Shown here one piece after another: positions 50,285 to 59,521 of a stretch of 64,000 bases of DNA. The translations under genes and the position numbers were made by a program. Origin of the DNA: Kitasatospora sp044457565 (lineage in GTDB: Bacteria; Actinomycetota; Actinomycetes; Streptomycetales; Streptomycetaceae); NCBI RefSeq assembly GCF_044457565.1, contig NZ_JBITGZ010000004.1, forward strand, positions 124,001 through 188,000. The letters are read 5' to 3'. Positions within the stretch are counted from its first letter, which is position 1. Each line of letters opens with the position of its first letter. The notes beneath the pieces are model-generated. The model saw only the letters and a list, made by a program, of their open reading frames with translations, was not told the DNA's origin and made no database searches.

Positions 50285-51654
50285 CGGCCGGCCTCCTTCA
50301 GGGTGTCGGCGGCCGCGCGGGCGTCCAGCGTGGGGCCGTGCGTGAGGCCGCCGAGGATGCTCTCCGGCAGGGCCGTCCTGGGCCCGCCGACCAGGCCGAG
50401 GGCTGCCACGGCGTTGCTGTCGCCGAGCGGGTAGGCGATGCCCTGATCGGTGATCAGGAAGGTCTGCGCGGTGGTGTCCGGCTTGGCGAGCTGGTCCAGG
50501 TTGACGGCCAGGACACCGGTGGTCGGCGGGATGAGCAGGTTCCGGCCGCCGGTGGCGGCCGGGCCGCGCTCGATGACCGGCTGGCTGGTCAGCTTGGTCC
50601 CCTCGGCCTGCTGGCGCAGGCAGACCGCCTGCCCGGCCGAGGCCGCGGACGGCGCGTCGAGCACGTCGGGCACGGCGGTGAGCAGGGACTGGTCGGGGGA
50701 GAGCTGGGCGGTGGCGATGTCGGTCGGGCTGACGCGCAGGACAGCCGGGGCGCCGGAGCGGGCGGCCAGCAGGGCCGCCTCGGTGGCGCTGGTCGGGGCG
50801 ATGCCGGTGTTGGTCATCACGTAGTGGTGCTTGGCGGCGGCCGCGTTCCCGCTCGCGCGGTCGGCGGCCGGGGCCGTCTCGAACTGCTGCCCGACGGTGA
50901 CCTGGTGCCCGGCGACCTGCCCGGCCGCCCGGCCGCTGTCGGCGATCGTGGCGGCGGCCAGCGGGTTGCCGGAGGGCAGCGCGGCGAGCCAGTTCGGCAG
51001 GGCCGGCAGCGCCTGGCCGCCGTCCAGGCCGAGCGCGATCAGTGCGGCGTTGTCGGGGACGGGGTACTTGACGCCGCGCCACAGCACGAACTTCTGCCCG
51101 TCGGGCCCGGCCAGCAGGACCCGCCGGTCCACGGGGATCACCCCGGTCTGCCCGGCCGGGTTGAGGTCGAGCAGCTGGCCGCCGGGCAGGTCCGGGCGCA
51201 GGCACCAGGTCCACGGCCCCGGCAGCAGCGCGGTGGGCGCCGGCAGCGAGTCGGGAGCCCCGGTGATGCCGATCGGGCCACCGTGCGGCGTGCTGCCGAG
51301 GTCCTTCGCGGAGACCTGGCGCACGGTGGCGCCCTGACCGGCCAGCAGCAGCGCCGAGGCGTAGTTGCGTACGGGCCGGAGCGTGCCGCCCAGGAACAGG
51401 TAGCGGTTGCCGGTCTGCTGCTCCACCACGATGGAACCGGGCTTGCGCCAGCCGGTGTCCTCGCCGGGCGAGATCAGCCCGTAGGCCGCGGATCCGCCGC
51501 AGAGCAGCAGCACGACGCCGGCGCCGAGGAAGGTGCCGAGCGAGGCCCGCTTGGTCGGACTCTCACCCCGGCCGGGATCACCGCTGACCAGGGCGGTGGC
51601 CAGCCGGCCCACGGCGAACCGGTGGGCCTGGACGTGGTCGCGTCGAGTCTGCAT
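50281..51654 (-). CDS. eccB: type VII secretion membrane component EccB
   Basis: The 457-residue protein has the diagnostic EccB N-terminus MQTRRDHVQAHRFAVGRLAT, a single transmembrane helix at about residues 42-62 (FLGAGVVLLLCGGSAAYGLI), and a long extracytoplasmic domain with repeats such as VEQQTGNRYLFLGGTLRPV and FLITDQGIAYPLGDSNAVAA. Conserved Cys residues (CLRPDLPGG and CLRQQAEG) fit the disulphide of the family. The start at 51654 removes a non-homologous extension. It lies 14 bases after the EccD stop. Confidence 0.93.
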   Translation of the reverse strand: MQTRRDHVQAHRFAVGRLATALVSGDPGRGESPTKRASLGTFLGAGVVLLLCGGSAAYGLISPGEDTGWRKPGSIVVEQQTGNRYLFLGGTLRPVRNYASALLLAGQGATVRQVSAKDLGSTPHGGPIGITGAPDSLPAPTALLPGPWTWCLRPDLPGGQLLDLNPAGQTGVIPVDRRVLLAGPDGQKFVLWRGVKYPVPDNAALIALGLDGGQALPALPNWLAALPSGNPLAAATIADSGRAAGQVAGHQVTVGQQFETAPAADRASGNAAAAKHHYVMTNTGIAPTSATEAALLAARSGAPAVLRVSPTDIATAQLSPDQSLLTAVPDVLDAPSAASAGQAVCLRQQAEGTKLTSQPVIERGPAATGGRNLLIPPTTGVLAVNLDQLAKPDTTAQTFLITDQGIAYPLGDSNAVAALGLVGGPRTALPESILGGLTHGPTLDARAAADTLKEAGR

Positions 51655-51668
51655 CGTCAGCCGCCCGC

Positions 51669-53126
51669 TCAGCCGGCCAGCGCACGGATGGCGGCGTACA
51701 CGTGCAGCAGCTGGAGCAGCAGCGGCAGCACGGCGATCGCGGCGACCAGCTCCAGCACGTCCCCGGTGTGACCCCAGATCGGCAGCAGTCGCCCGCTCAG
51801 CCTGGGGGCCCACACCATCAGCAGGACGGTGGCGGTGAGCAGCGCCGCCAGCACCGCCACCCGGTCCCCGGTGCCGCCCGCGCCGGCCCGTACCAGCAGT
51901 ACGGCCAGGCCCAGGACACCCGCGACCACCATCGGCCCGCGCTGGAGGACGCCGGTCAGCGCCCGCGAGCGCAGCAGGACGGCCGTGCTGAACACCAGCG
52001 GCAGCACCCAGCCGATCCAGCCGCTCTCGTGCGCGAGGGCGAGGAACGCCGCCGCGTACACCACGGCGGAGGCCAGGACCAGGGTGTTGAGGTAGGTGTT
52101 GGCCGCGGTCACCCTGCGCTCGACCCGTTCCTGCGGCTCGGGGGTGATGTCCTGCTGCAGTTCCTCGGCGTTGTGCGGCAGCAGGGGGGCGCGTACGCCG
52201 GCCAGCCGCAGCGCCAGCCGCGGCCCGACGTGGCCCAGCACGAACAGCGCCACGGCGACGGTGGCGGCCGCCTGGCCGATGCTCCAGTGGAGGGTGTGCA
52301 CCAGGCCCGCGCCGGCCGCGCCGGCGAGCGCGGTCAGCAGCGCGGTGCCGGGCACGATCGACGGCAGCGGGCGCAGTGTCAGCAGCACGCCCGCGACCAC
52401 GGCCACGCCCCCGGCGGCGACCAGCACCGCGGTCGGTCCGGAGGAGAAGCCGCCGTGCGGCCCGGCCCTGAGCGCCAGTCCCTCCAGCGCGCCGTGGGTC
52501 AGCGCGCCCAGCGCGGCGATCAGGACGGCGCCGCGGTCACCGTCCGCGCGCGAGGCCACCACGCAGGCGGTCATCAGCAGGACGGCGGTGATCACCCCGG
52601 CGCACTTGGCGGAGAACGGACCGGGGTCGGCGCTCAGCAGCGAGGCGCTCAGCGCGGCCAGTACCAGGACGGCCAGTGCCAGCCCGAGCCGGCGGCTGGT
52701 CGAGGGCTGCCAGCGGTCCGGCCGGCCGCTGATGACGTGCGCGACGCCGTCGGCGAGGTCGTCGAAGTGCAGGGCGGGCAGCGCCGCGTCGGCGGGCCGC
52801 AGATGGAGCTCGTCGCCGTGCCGCAGCCCCAGGCTCTCGGGGGTGCCGTCCGGGTCCAGCGGCTCCTCGCCGAGCCGCTGCAACACCTGTGGCGTGCCGC
52901 GCTCCTGCGGCGACTGCGGGAGGTGGCGCAGCAGGGCCGGCAGCAGCGCGCGGACGGGGGTGGCGAACGGTACCGAGACGTCGCAGCGGCCGGCCGGGTG
53001 GACGATCGTGAGCCGGCAGATCTCGGTGTCCGGTGACACCGCGGGCGCGGCGCTCGACATGGTGCTCCTCTGCGGCAGGGCGGGGGTGGGGGCGGCGGAC
53101 GGGGCGTGGGTGGGCGCGGTGCTCAT
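51669..53126 (-). CDS. eccD: type VII secretion integral membrane protein EccD
   Basis: A 485-residue protein with a ubiquitin-like YukD domain at about residues 30-115 (RLTIVHPAGRCDVSVPFATP) and then about eleven hydrophobic helices to the end, as in EccD channel subunits. It starts within the last codons of eccC (four-base overlap), so it is translationally coupled to it. In ESX complexes EccD forms the membrane basket of the pore. Confidence 0.93.
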   Translation of the reverse strand: MSTAPTHAPSAAPTPALPQRSTMSSAAPAVSPDTEICRLTIVHPAGRCDVSVPFATPVRALLPALLRHLPQSPQERGTPQVLQRLGEEPLDPDGTPESLGLRHGDELHLRPADAALPALHFDDLADGVAHVISGRPDRWQPSTSRRLGLALAVLVLAALSASLLSADPGPFSAKCAGVITAVLLMTACVVASRADGDRGAVLIAALGALTHGALEGLALRAGPHGGFSSGPTAVLVAAGGVAVVAGVLLTLRPLPSIVPGTALLTALAGAAGAGLVHTLHWSIGQAAATVAVALFVLGHVGPRLALRLAGVRAPLLPHNAEELQQDITPEPQERVERRVTAANTYLNTLVLASAVVYAAAFLALAHESGWIGWVLPLVFSTAVLLRSRALTGVLQRGPMVVAGVLGLAVLLVRAGAGGTGDRVAVLAALLTATVLLMVWAPRLSGRLLPIWGHTGDVLELVAAIAVLPLLLQLLHVYAAIRALAG

Positions 53127-56100
53127 GCGGGAGGCACCAACCCGGTCTGGACGAGCCGTACGGAACGGCGGGTGACGACCTGGGCACGGCCGGCGGGCAG
53201 CGTGCGCGGCTTGGCCTCACCGAGGAACTTGCCCTCCTCCTTGGGGTAGGAGAAGAGCAGCGCCGGGTTGCCGAGCTCCCACAGGCGGCGCAGCATCGGG
53301 TCCATCAGCGCCCGCATCGCCCCCGAGGTGCTGCGGGCGACCACGAGGTGCATGCCGATGTGCTGTCCCTGGGCCAGTAGCGGGACCAGCGGGGCCATCG
53401 GGGAGGGCGAGCCGGCGGCGCCGGAGACCAGGTCGTAGTCGTCGACGACGACGAACAGCCGCGGGCCCTGCCACCAGTCCCGCCGGGCGAGCTGCTCGGG
53501 GCTGATGTCCGGCCCCGGTACCCGCTTGCCGACCGAGACGGCCGCGTTGGCGGCGAGTTCGGCGAGCGCGTCGCGCTCGACGGCGTAGCCGACCCGGTAC
53601 GCCTCGGGCACCGAGCCGAGCAGGCCGCGACCGGGGTCGGCGATCATGATCCGGGCCTGGTCGGGGGTGTAGCGCGAGGTGATGGCACTGATCACCAGGC
53701 GCAGCGCGTTGGTCTTGCCGCTCTCGGAGTCGCCCATGACCATCAGGTGCGGCGTGGCGGCGAAGTCGTGCCAGGAGGGTTCCAGGCGCTGTTCGTCCCA
53801 GCCCAGGCAGACCCGCAGGTCACCGGTGGCCGGCGGGAGCTGGTCGACCGGCAGCCGGGTGGGCAGCAGTCGCACGCCCGGGGCGGCCTGCCCGGTCCAG
53901 AAGGCGTCGATCTCCGCGACGGCCGCCTTGGTGGCCGTGGTCAGGTCGTCGGTGGCGGCGGAGCCGTCCAGCCGCGGCAGCGCGGACAGGAAGTGCAGCC
54001 CGGAGCCGGTCAGACCGCGTCCCGGCTGGTGCGGCACGGTGGCAGCGATCCGCGAGCCGACCTCGGACTCGGTGGCGTCGCCCAGGCGCAGCTCCAGCTT
54101 GGTGCCGAGCAGGTCCCGCACCCGCGGCCGGATCTCCGACCAGCGCACCGCGGAGGCGATCAGGTGCAGCCCGAACGACAGCCCGCGGGCGGCGAGTTCG
54201 AGGACGCGCGGTTCCAGGTCCTCGTAGTCCTGGCGCAGTGTGGACCAGCCGTCCACGACGAGGAAGACGTCGCCGTACGGGTCGTCGATCCCGCCGCTCG
54301 CACGCAGCGCCCGGTAGGCCGCCATCGACTCCAGGCCGCGGGAGGTGAACTCCTGCTCGCGCCGCTCCAGGAGCTGGTCCAGCTCCGCGATGGTGCGCAG
54401 CACCCGGTCGCGCTCCAGCCGGGTCGCCACCGAGCCGACGTGCGGCAGGCCCGCGGTGGACACCAGGCCGCCGCCGCCGAAGTCCAGGCAGTAGAACTGG
54501 ACTTCGCGCGGGGTGTGGGTCAGTGCCAGCGAGAGGATCAAGGTGCGCAGGGTGGCCGACTTGCCGGTCTGCGGGGCACCCACCAGGCCGACGTGGCCGT
54601 CGGCGCCGGACAGGTCGGCCACCAGCAGTTCCCGCAGCTGCTCGAACGGGCGGTCCACCAGTCCCAGCGGCACCCGCAGTGAGCCGAGCGCCGGATGGTC
54701 CGCCGGGCTCATCCCACGGACCGGGTCGGGCACGATCCCCGGCAGCAGCTGGTCCAGGCTGGGGGAGGAGGTGAGCGGCGGCAGCCAGACCTGCCGGGCC
54801 GGCGGCCCGCTCTGCGTCAGCCGGTCGACCAGCACCTCCAGCAGGCTCGCGGTGTTCGGGTCTCCCGCCGCGCCCGGCTCGACGCCGGTCGCCGCGGCGG
54901 CCGGCTCCTGCCGGTGGGTGGGGAGCAGTGACTGCTCGGCCAGGGCCTGTGCCGCGAGTTCCGAACGCAGCGGTCCCTGCCGGGCGAGCCCGAAGGGGGT
55001 CAGCTCCGCCGGTGCGGCGGCCGGCAGCGCCGACCCGTCGAGCGCACCGACCGGCTCCGGGGCCGCCCCCGAGACGTAGGCCGCCTTGAAGCGCACCAGA
55101 TTGGTGGTGTCGATCTTGAGGAACCCGTTGCCGGGCGCCGAGGGGAGCTCGTAGGCGTGCGAGACGCCGATGACGCTGCGAGACTCCATCGCGGAGAAGG
55201 TCCGCAGGGCGATGCGGTACGACAGGTGGCCCTCCACCTTGTGGATCCGGCTCTCGTCCAGGCGCTGCGAGGCGAGCAGCAGGTGCACGCCCAGACTGCG
55301 TCCGAGGCGGCCGATCGACACGAAGAGGTCGACGAACTCCGGCTTGCTGGCGAGAAGTTCGGAGAACTCGTCGACGATGATCAGCAGCGAGGGCAGTGGC
55401 GCCAGGTCGGCGCCGGCCCCGCGCGCCTTCTCGTACTCGAACAACGAGGAGTGGCCGGACTCGCGCAGCAGCTCCTGACGGCGGATCAGCTCGCCGTTGA
55501 TGGCGTCCCGCATCCGGTCGACGAGGTGGATCTCGTCGGCCAGGTTGGTGATGACGGCGGAGGTGTGCGGCAGCCGGTCCATGTTCAGGAAGGTGGCGCC
55601 GCCCTTGAAGTCCACCAGGACCAGGTTGAGCACCTCGGAGGAGTGCGTGGCGACCAGACCCATCACCAGCGTGCGCAGCAACTCGCTCTTGCCCGAGCCG
55701 GTCGCGCCGATCAGCAGGCCGTGCGGGCCCATGCCGCCCTGGGCCGACTCCTTGAGGTCCAGCTCCACCACCTCGCCGTTCTCGGTCACCCCCAGCGGCA
55801 CGCGCAGCCGGGCCGCCTGCGGCTGCCTGGCCCGCCACGTCGCCGCGACGTCGAAGCCCCGGGGATCGCGGACGCCCAGCAGGGTGACCAGATCGAGGTC
55901 CGACTCCAGCGAGCGCTCGGACAGGTCCACGCTCCCGCCGGTGCGCAGCGGCGCCAGGGCCCGCGCCAGGCTCTCGGCACCCGCGGCGCCGAGCGCGTCG
56001 GCCTTCGCCGACACCGTGTCGTCGCCGGAGGGGAACTCCACCTGACCCTCGCGCGCGGTCAGCCGCAGCACCTTCGGGCCGCCGGTCATCGCCCCGGTCG

Positions 56101-57130
56101 CGTCGAGCAGCACCACGTTGCGCAGACCGCCGCCCAGCAGCCGGGAGGACGGGGGGATCCGCACGCCCTGGGCGACGACCACCACGAACGGTTCACCCAC
56201 GCTTGGCGAGGCCGCCGGATCGTGCTCGGGACGGTCGCGGACCTCCTGGCCCAGCAGGTCCATCAGCGCGTCGACGTTCTCGGCGGCCAGGCGCACCGGC
56301 CCCGCCGCGTCCTGCTCGTCCGGGTGCGCGTTGTGCGGCAGCCACTTCAGCCAGTCCCACTCCGCCCGGGCGGACGCGCCGCCGAGCAGCGCCACGCGCA
56401 GCTCGTCCGGCGCGTGGAGGACGGCCAGCTGCCCGACCATCGACCGCATCAGGTCCAGTACGGAGCCGGCCTCACCGGCGAACTCGACACTGGTGAAGCG
56501 CTTCAGCGCCACCGGGACCGGCAGGTGCGGGACCGTCTGGTGCGCCTTGGTGAAGCGCCGCAGCGACACCGCCGCCAGCGGCTCCAGGTCCTCCACCGGC
56601 TTTGTCTGCGGCGGCAGGAACTCCAGCGCCGCCCGGCGGGTGCCCAGGCCGATCCGGATCCTGGCGAAGTCCTCGTGGCTCGGTCGGCGCTCCCACAGCC
56701 GCTCGCCGTGGGCGAGTGCCCACAGATCCCGCGGGTCCGGGTTGTCCCACAGCAGGGCCGCCCGCTGCTCGTCCGCGGCCTCCCGCGCCTGGCCGCGCTT
56801 CTGCGTCAGGTAGCGCAGGTAGTCCCGGCGTTCGGCCCGCAGCCGGCGCCGCCGCTCGCCCCCGGCCCGGCCGATCTGCGTCAGCGTCATGCTGACCATC
56901 GCGAGGCCCATCATCCCGGACATGAGGTAGGTGCCCTGGCCGGAGCCCTGCATCGAGAACATCAGCACCATGGCCCCTGTACCGAGACCCATCGGCAGGT
57001 ACACCAGGGCCGAGCCGAAGTCCGCGGTGGCCGGCTCGCCCAGCACCGGTGGCTCGGCCAGCTCGACCTGCCCCTCGGGCAGCCGGGGGCCCTCGGCGCG
57101 TGGCGAGCGCTTGACGAGGACGGTACTCAC
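53123..57130 (-). CDS. eccC: type VII secretion FtsK/SpoIIIE-type ATPase EccC
   Basis: From a GTG at 57130, with GAGGAGG upstream, this is a 1,335-residue motor protein, the fused EccCa-EccCb form. Two helices lie at residues about 40-85. Three ATPase domains follow: Walker A GATGSGKS (475-482) with LLIIVDEFSEL (582-592), GAPQTGKS (Lys857) with DVFLVVDGW, and GDSESGKT (Lys1139) with RLFVVVDDYD. It is the first gene of the locus and recognises C-terminal signals of WXG-type substrates to drive export. Confidence 0.95.
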   Translation of the reverse strand: MSTVLVKRSPRAEGPRLPEGQVELAEPPVLGEPATADFGSALVYLPMGLGTGAMVLMFSMQGSGQGTYLMSGMMGLAMVSMTLTQIGRAGGERRRRLRAERRDYLRYLTQKRGQAREAADEQRAALLWDNPDPRDLWALAHGERLWERRPSHEDFARIRIGLGTRRAALEFLPPQTKPVEDLEPLAAVSLRRFTKAHQTVPHLPVPVALKRFTSVEFAGEAGSVLDLMRSMVGQLAVLHAPDELRVALLGGASARAEWDWLKWLPHNAHPDEQDAAGPVRLAAENVDALMDLLGQEVRDRPEHDPAASPSVGEPFVVVVAQGVRIPPSSRLLGGGLRNVVLLDATGAMTGGPKVLRLTAREGQVEFPSGDDTVSAKADALGAAGAESLARALAPLRTGGSVDLSERSLESDLDLVTLLGVRDPRGFDVAATWRARQPQAARLRVPLGVTENGEVVELDLKESAQGGMGPHGLLIGATGSGKSELLRTLVMGLVATHSSEVLNLVLVDFKGGATFLNMDRLPHTSAVITNLADEIHLVDRMRDAINGELIRRQELLRESGHSSLFEYEKARGAGADLAPLPSLLIIVDEFSELLASKPEFVDLFVSIGRLGRSLGVHLLLASQRLDESRIHKVEGHLSYRIALRTFSAMESRSVIGVSHAYELPSAPGNGFLKIDTTNLVRFKAAYVSGAAPEPVGALDGSALPAAAPAELTPFGLARQGPLRSELAAQALAEQSLLPTHRQEPAAAATGVEPGAAGDPNTASLLEVLVDRLTQSGPPARQVWLPPLTSSPSLDQLLPGIVPDPVRGMSPADHPALGSLRVPLGLVDRPFEQLRELLVADLSGADGHVGLVGAPQTGKSATLRTLILSLALTHTPREVQFYCLDFGGGGLVSTAGLPHVGSVATRLERDRVLRTIAELDQLLERREQEFTSRGLESMAAYRALRASGGIDDPYGDVFLVVDGWSTLRQDYEDLEPRVLELAARGLSFGLHLIASAVRWSEIRPRVRDLLGTKLELRLGDATESEVGSRIAATVPHQPGRGLTGSGLHFLSALPRLDGSAATDDLTTATKAAVAEIDAFWTGQAAPGVRLLPTRLPVDQLPPATGDLRVCLGWDEQRLEPSWHDFAATPHLMVMGDSESGKTNALRLVISAITSRYTPDQARIMIADPGRGLLGSVPEAYRVGYAVERDALAELAANAAVSVGKRVPGPDISPEQLARRDWWQGPRLFVVVDDYDLVSGAAGSPSPMAPLVPLLAQGQHIGMHLVVARSTSGAMRALMDPMLRRLWELGNPALLFSYPKEEGKFLGEAKPRTLPAGRAQVVTRRSVRLVQTGLVPPA

Positions 57131-57689
57131 GAGCGTCCTCCTCGGTGCTTGGGCATGCCGTACTCCAGCGACTACAGGGACATCGGTTCGACGGGCCGAC
57201 CGGGCTGCACGGGAACGGCACTGCAACATCAGTCGAAGATGACACGGTGACGACCGGCCAGGAGGTTCAAACCGGTCGATCCGGATTCGCGTACAGGGCC
57301 GCACCGGCCGCGCCGCTTCGAAGGGGTCGCCGCAGATCAGAGGTGGTGTGCGGGGGTGCGAACCGGTTCGGCGGTGGCGGCGGGCCCGGGCGGCGCTGCT
57401 CGCTCCTGGCCCGCACGGCGCGTCCGGCGGGGGCGCCGGCGCGCAGGCCTGCGGTGTCATGGCTACGCGGTGCCGGAGATGCGCGGCGCCGGGGATGCCC
57501 GCCCGGAGCGAACCCGGTGGGTCGGGCGGGGCCCAGGCCCCGGGGCGCGGAGCGGGACGTCGCCGGTCCGTCCGTGGTGTGCCGCGCCTGACACCGGCGG
57601 GCTGCCGGGCGGATGAGCAACGGCTCGAATCCGCACCGATCCGAAGGACGGTCAGGCGGCTGCCGCGATGGTGCGGCCCGGGGATCTCC
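57131..57689. other. upstream region of the type VII secretion operon
   Basis: No family-like gene on either strand across 559 bases. It should carry the promoter for the secretion operon, but I could not pick out a firm -35/-10 pair. Confidence 0.45.
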
Positions 57690-58262
57690 TCAGGAGGCCG
57701 GCTCGTACGGCCAGGCGCTGTCGGCCGCCAGGCCGAGGATCAGCGCGGCGATGTTCCAGGCGTCGTCCTCGCCGCGGTGGTGACGCCCCTCCAGCGGCAG
57801 CCCGGCGATGCGCAGGGCCTGGGCCATGCCGGGGCGCTTGCGCAGCCGGTGGGCCTCGGTGAAGGCCGCCTTGGCGTTGGTGTGCCGGCGGCCGAAGGGG
57901 TAGGCGGTGCCGGTGGCCCGGCACTGCCGGGTGAACTGGTGCCGGTCGTAGTCACCCCAGCTGGCCCACGGTCGTACGCCGGCCCGGTGCTCGGCCGCCA
58001 GCACCCGGCAGGCCTCGGCGAAGTCCAGACCGGTGTCGACCTCGGCCTGGGTCAGGCCGGTCAGCTCGGTGCAGAACGCGCTGACCGCCGACCGTGCAGG
58101 CCGGACCAGAATGCTGTGCCGCCCGACCCGTTCCCCCGTTCCGAGGTCGACGACGGCCAGCCCGATCTCGATGATCTCGCTGACGGCCCCGGGCGGCGGC
58201 TCGCCGTCCCAGCAGGTCGCCTCGACATCGATGACGTTCAGCAGTCCCTCGGAGCTCTTCAC
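57690..58262 (-). CDS. DEDDh 3'-5' exonuclease (KapD/ERI-1-like)
   Basis: A 190-residue exonuclease domain protein. Exo I is NVIDVEATCWDGE with Asp12 and Glu14, Exo II is in WASWGDYDRHQF (Asp104 or Asp106), and Exo III is HHRGEDDAWNIAAL (His161/162 and Asp166/167). The Cys-Trp after Glu14 and the WGDYD block are typical of the ERI-1/KapD branch, which trims RNA ends. It is followed 158 bases later by the deacetylase gene on the same strand. Confidence 0.9.
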   Translation of the reverse strand: MKSSEGLLNVIDVEATCWDGEPPPGAVSEIIEIGLAVVDLGTGERVGRHSILVRPARSAVSAFCTELTGLTQAEVDTGLDFAEACRVLAAEHRAGVRPWASWGDYDRHQFTRQCRATGTAYPFGRRHTNAKAAFTEAHRLRKRPGMAQALRIAGLPLEGRHHRGEDDAWNIAALILGLAADSAWPYEPAS

Positions 58263-58420
58263 GCCGCCGAGCGTACGAGGACGGGGACCCCGAGGTCACC
58301 TCGATTTCCCCCTCCCCTCCCCTCCCCACCGCGGCCGGGCGTACCGTCACCGGCGGGTGGGCGTGCTGGGCGGAGGCCCCACCCTCCGTCCTCGGACGAG
58401 TTCGCCGCCCACGTCGTGCA

Positions 58421-59332
58421 TCATGCGCCGGAGCACCCCGAGGCGGGCTCGTCGAGGAGGGCGCGCAGGTCGGTGATGCGGTAGCCGCGGGCGTGGATGG
58501 CCTCGACGATGCGGGGGAGCGCCTGGGCGTCGAGGTTGGGGCCGGGGTCGGCGCCGGTGCCGAGGTGCATCTGCAGGATCATCCCGGGTCGGAGGGCGTC
58601 CACCGCGCGTTGGACGGCCTTGTCGACGGTCATGCCGCCGTCGAGGCCGAGGTAGCCCTTGGTGTCCTGGGTGAACTCGATGTCGGCGTAACCCAGGGCG
58701 TTGACCTCGGCGATGGCATCGGGGGTGGTGTCGCTGAACGGGAACCGGTAGAAGGGCAGCGGCACGGCGCCGGCTGCCCGGCGGATCGCCCGGTCGGTGT
58801 CCAGGACCTGTGCCCGCAGGTCATCTGGGGTGAGGTCGGCCAGCTCGGGGTGGTCGTACGAGTGGTTGGCGACGCCGTGCTCCGCCGCGATGGCCCTGAC
58901 GGCGGCGGGGTGGCCGTCGGCGAACTCCCCCGTGAGGAAGAACGTGGCGGGCGCGTGCTGCCGGCGCAGCTCCGCCAGGACCACCGCGAGCCCGTCCTCG
59001 TTCCAGGCCGCGTTGAACGTCAGCGCCACCAGCGGCTCCTCGGTCGGGATCCGCCTGATCTCGCCTCCGAAGAGCCGGTTCACCGGCTCGCAGTCCGGGT
59101 CCGCGTCGTCGGGTGCGGCCCGGAGGCCGGCCGCCGCGCCGGGGCAGGCCGGCCGGCGGTCGGTGGGGACGGCAGGGGCGGTGGTCGGCTGCGCGACGTT
59201 GCACCGCGTCACGGGCAGCGGCGGGCCCGACGCCCGGATGTCCCACCGCTGGGCCGGGGCTGCCGCTGCGCCCGGACCCAGCGTCAGGAGCAGCGCCGCC
59301 GCCACTCCGGCGATACCTCCTCGCACACCCAC
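58421..59332 (-). CDS. secreted polysaccharide deacetylase-like protein
   Basis: A GTG at 59332 with GGAGGAG upstream yields 303 residues, starting with a signal peptide (VGVRGGIAGVAAALLLTLGP, Ala-rich cleavage region). The NodB-type core includes LVALTFNAAWNEDGLAVVLA, ATFFLTGEFADGHP, HGVANHSYDHPELADLT with the HxxxH pair, and YRFPFSDTTPDAI. The usual TFDDG is replaced by TFNAAW, so one catalytic Asp is Asn; the later NEDG may compensate or activity may be lost. It acts outside the membrane, perhaps on peptidoglycan or another N-acetylated glycan. Confidence 0.84.
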   Translation of the reverse strand: MGVRGGIAGVAAALLLTLGPGAAAAPAQRWDIRASGPPLPVTRCNVAQPTTAPAVPTDRRPACPGAAAGLRAAPDDADPDCEPVNRLFGGEIRRIPTEEPLVALTFNAAWNEDGLAVVLAELRRQHAPATFFLTGEFADGHPAAVRAIAAEHGVANHSYDHPELADLTPDDLRAQVLDTDRAIRRAAGAVPLPFYRFPFSDTTPDAIAEVNALGYADIEFTQDTKGYLGLDGGMTVDKAVQRAVDALRPGMILQMHLGTGADPGPNLDAQALPRIVEAIHARGYRITDLRALLDEPASGCSGA

Positions 59333-59450
59333 GATGGGCTCCTCCGCCGCCTGTCGCACTGTCGTACGGAGAGGCTGCGCAGCCCCGGCGCCGCGCCCCC
59401 GGGCACCCGGGCGGCAAGCCGGTGGCGCCCGGAATCCACCCGTTCCCCGG

Positions 59451-59507
59451 CCGCCGCCCGGGCCCGGGGCCGGGACGCCTGGGCCCGGCCCCGGGCCAGG
59501 GCGGCGG
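59451..59507 (-). terminator. 24-bp hairpin with one mismatch
   Basis: The arm at 59451-59474 pairs with 59484-59507 at all but one position, with a nine-base loop. It lies 15 bases past the stop of the upstream minus-strand gene and is one of the strongest hairpins in the window. Confidence 0.8.
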
Positions 59508-59521
59508 TGAGGTGCCGGCGG

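Noticed and set aside
53747..57250. Plus-strand frames opposite eccC
   Set aside because: Antisense shadows; minus strand has three complete FtsK-type ATPase domains.
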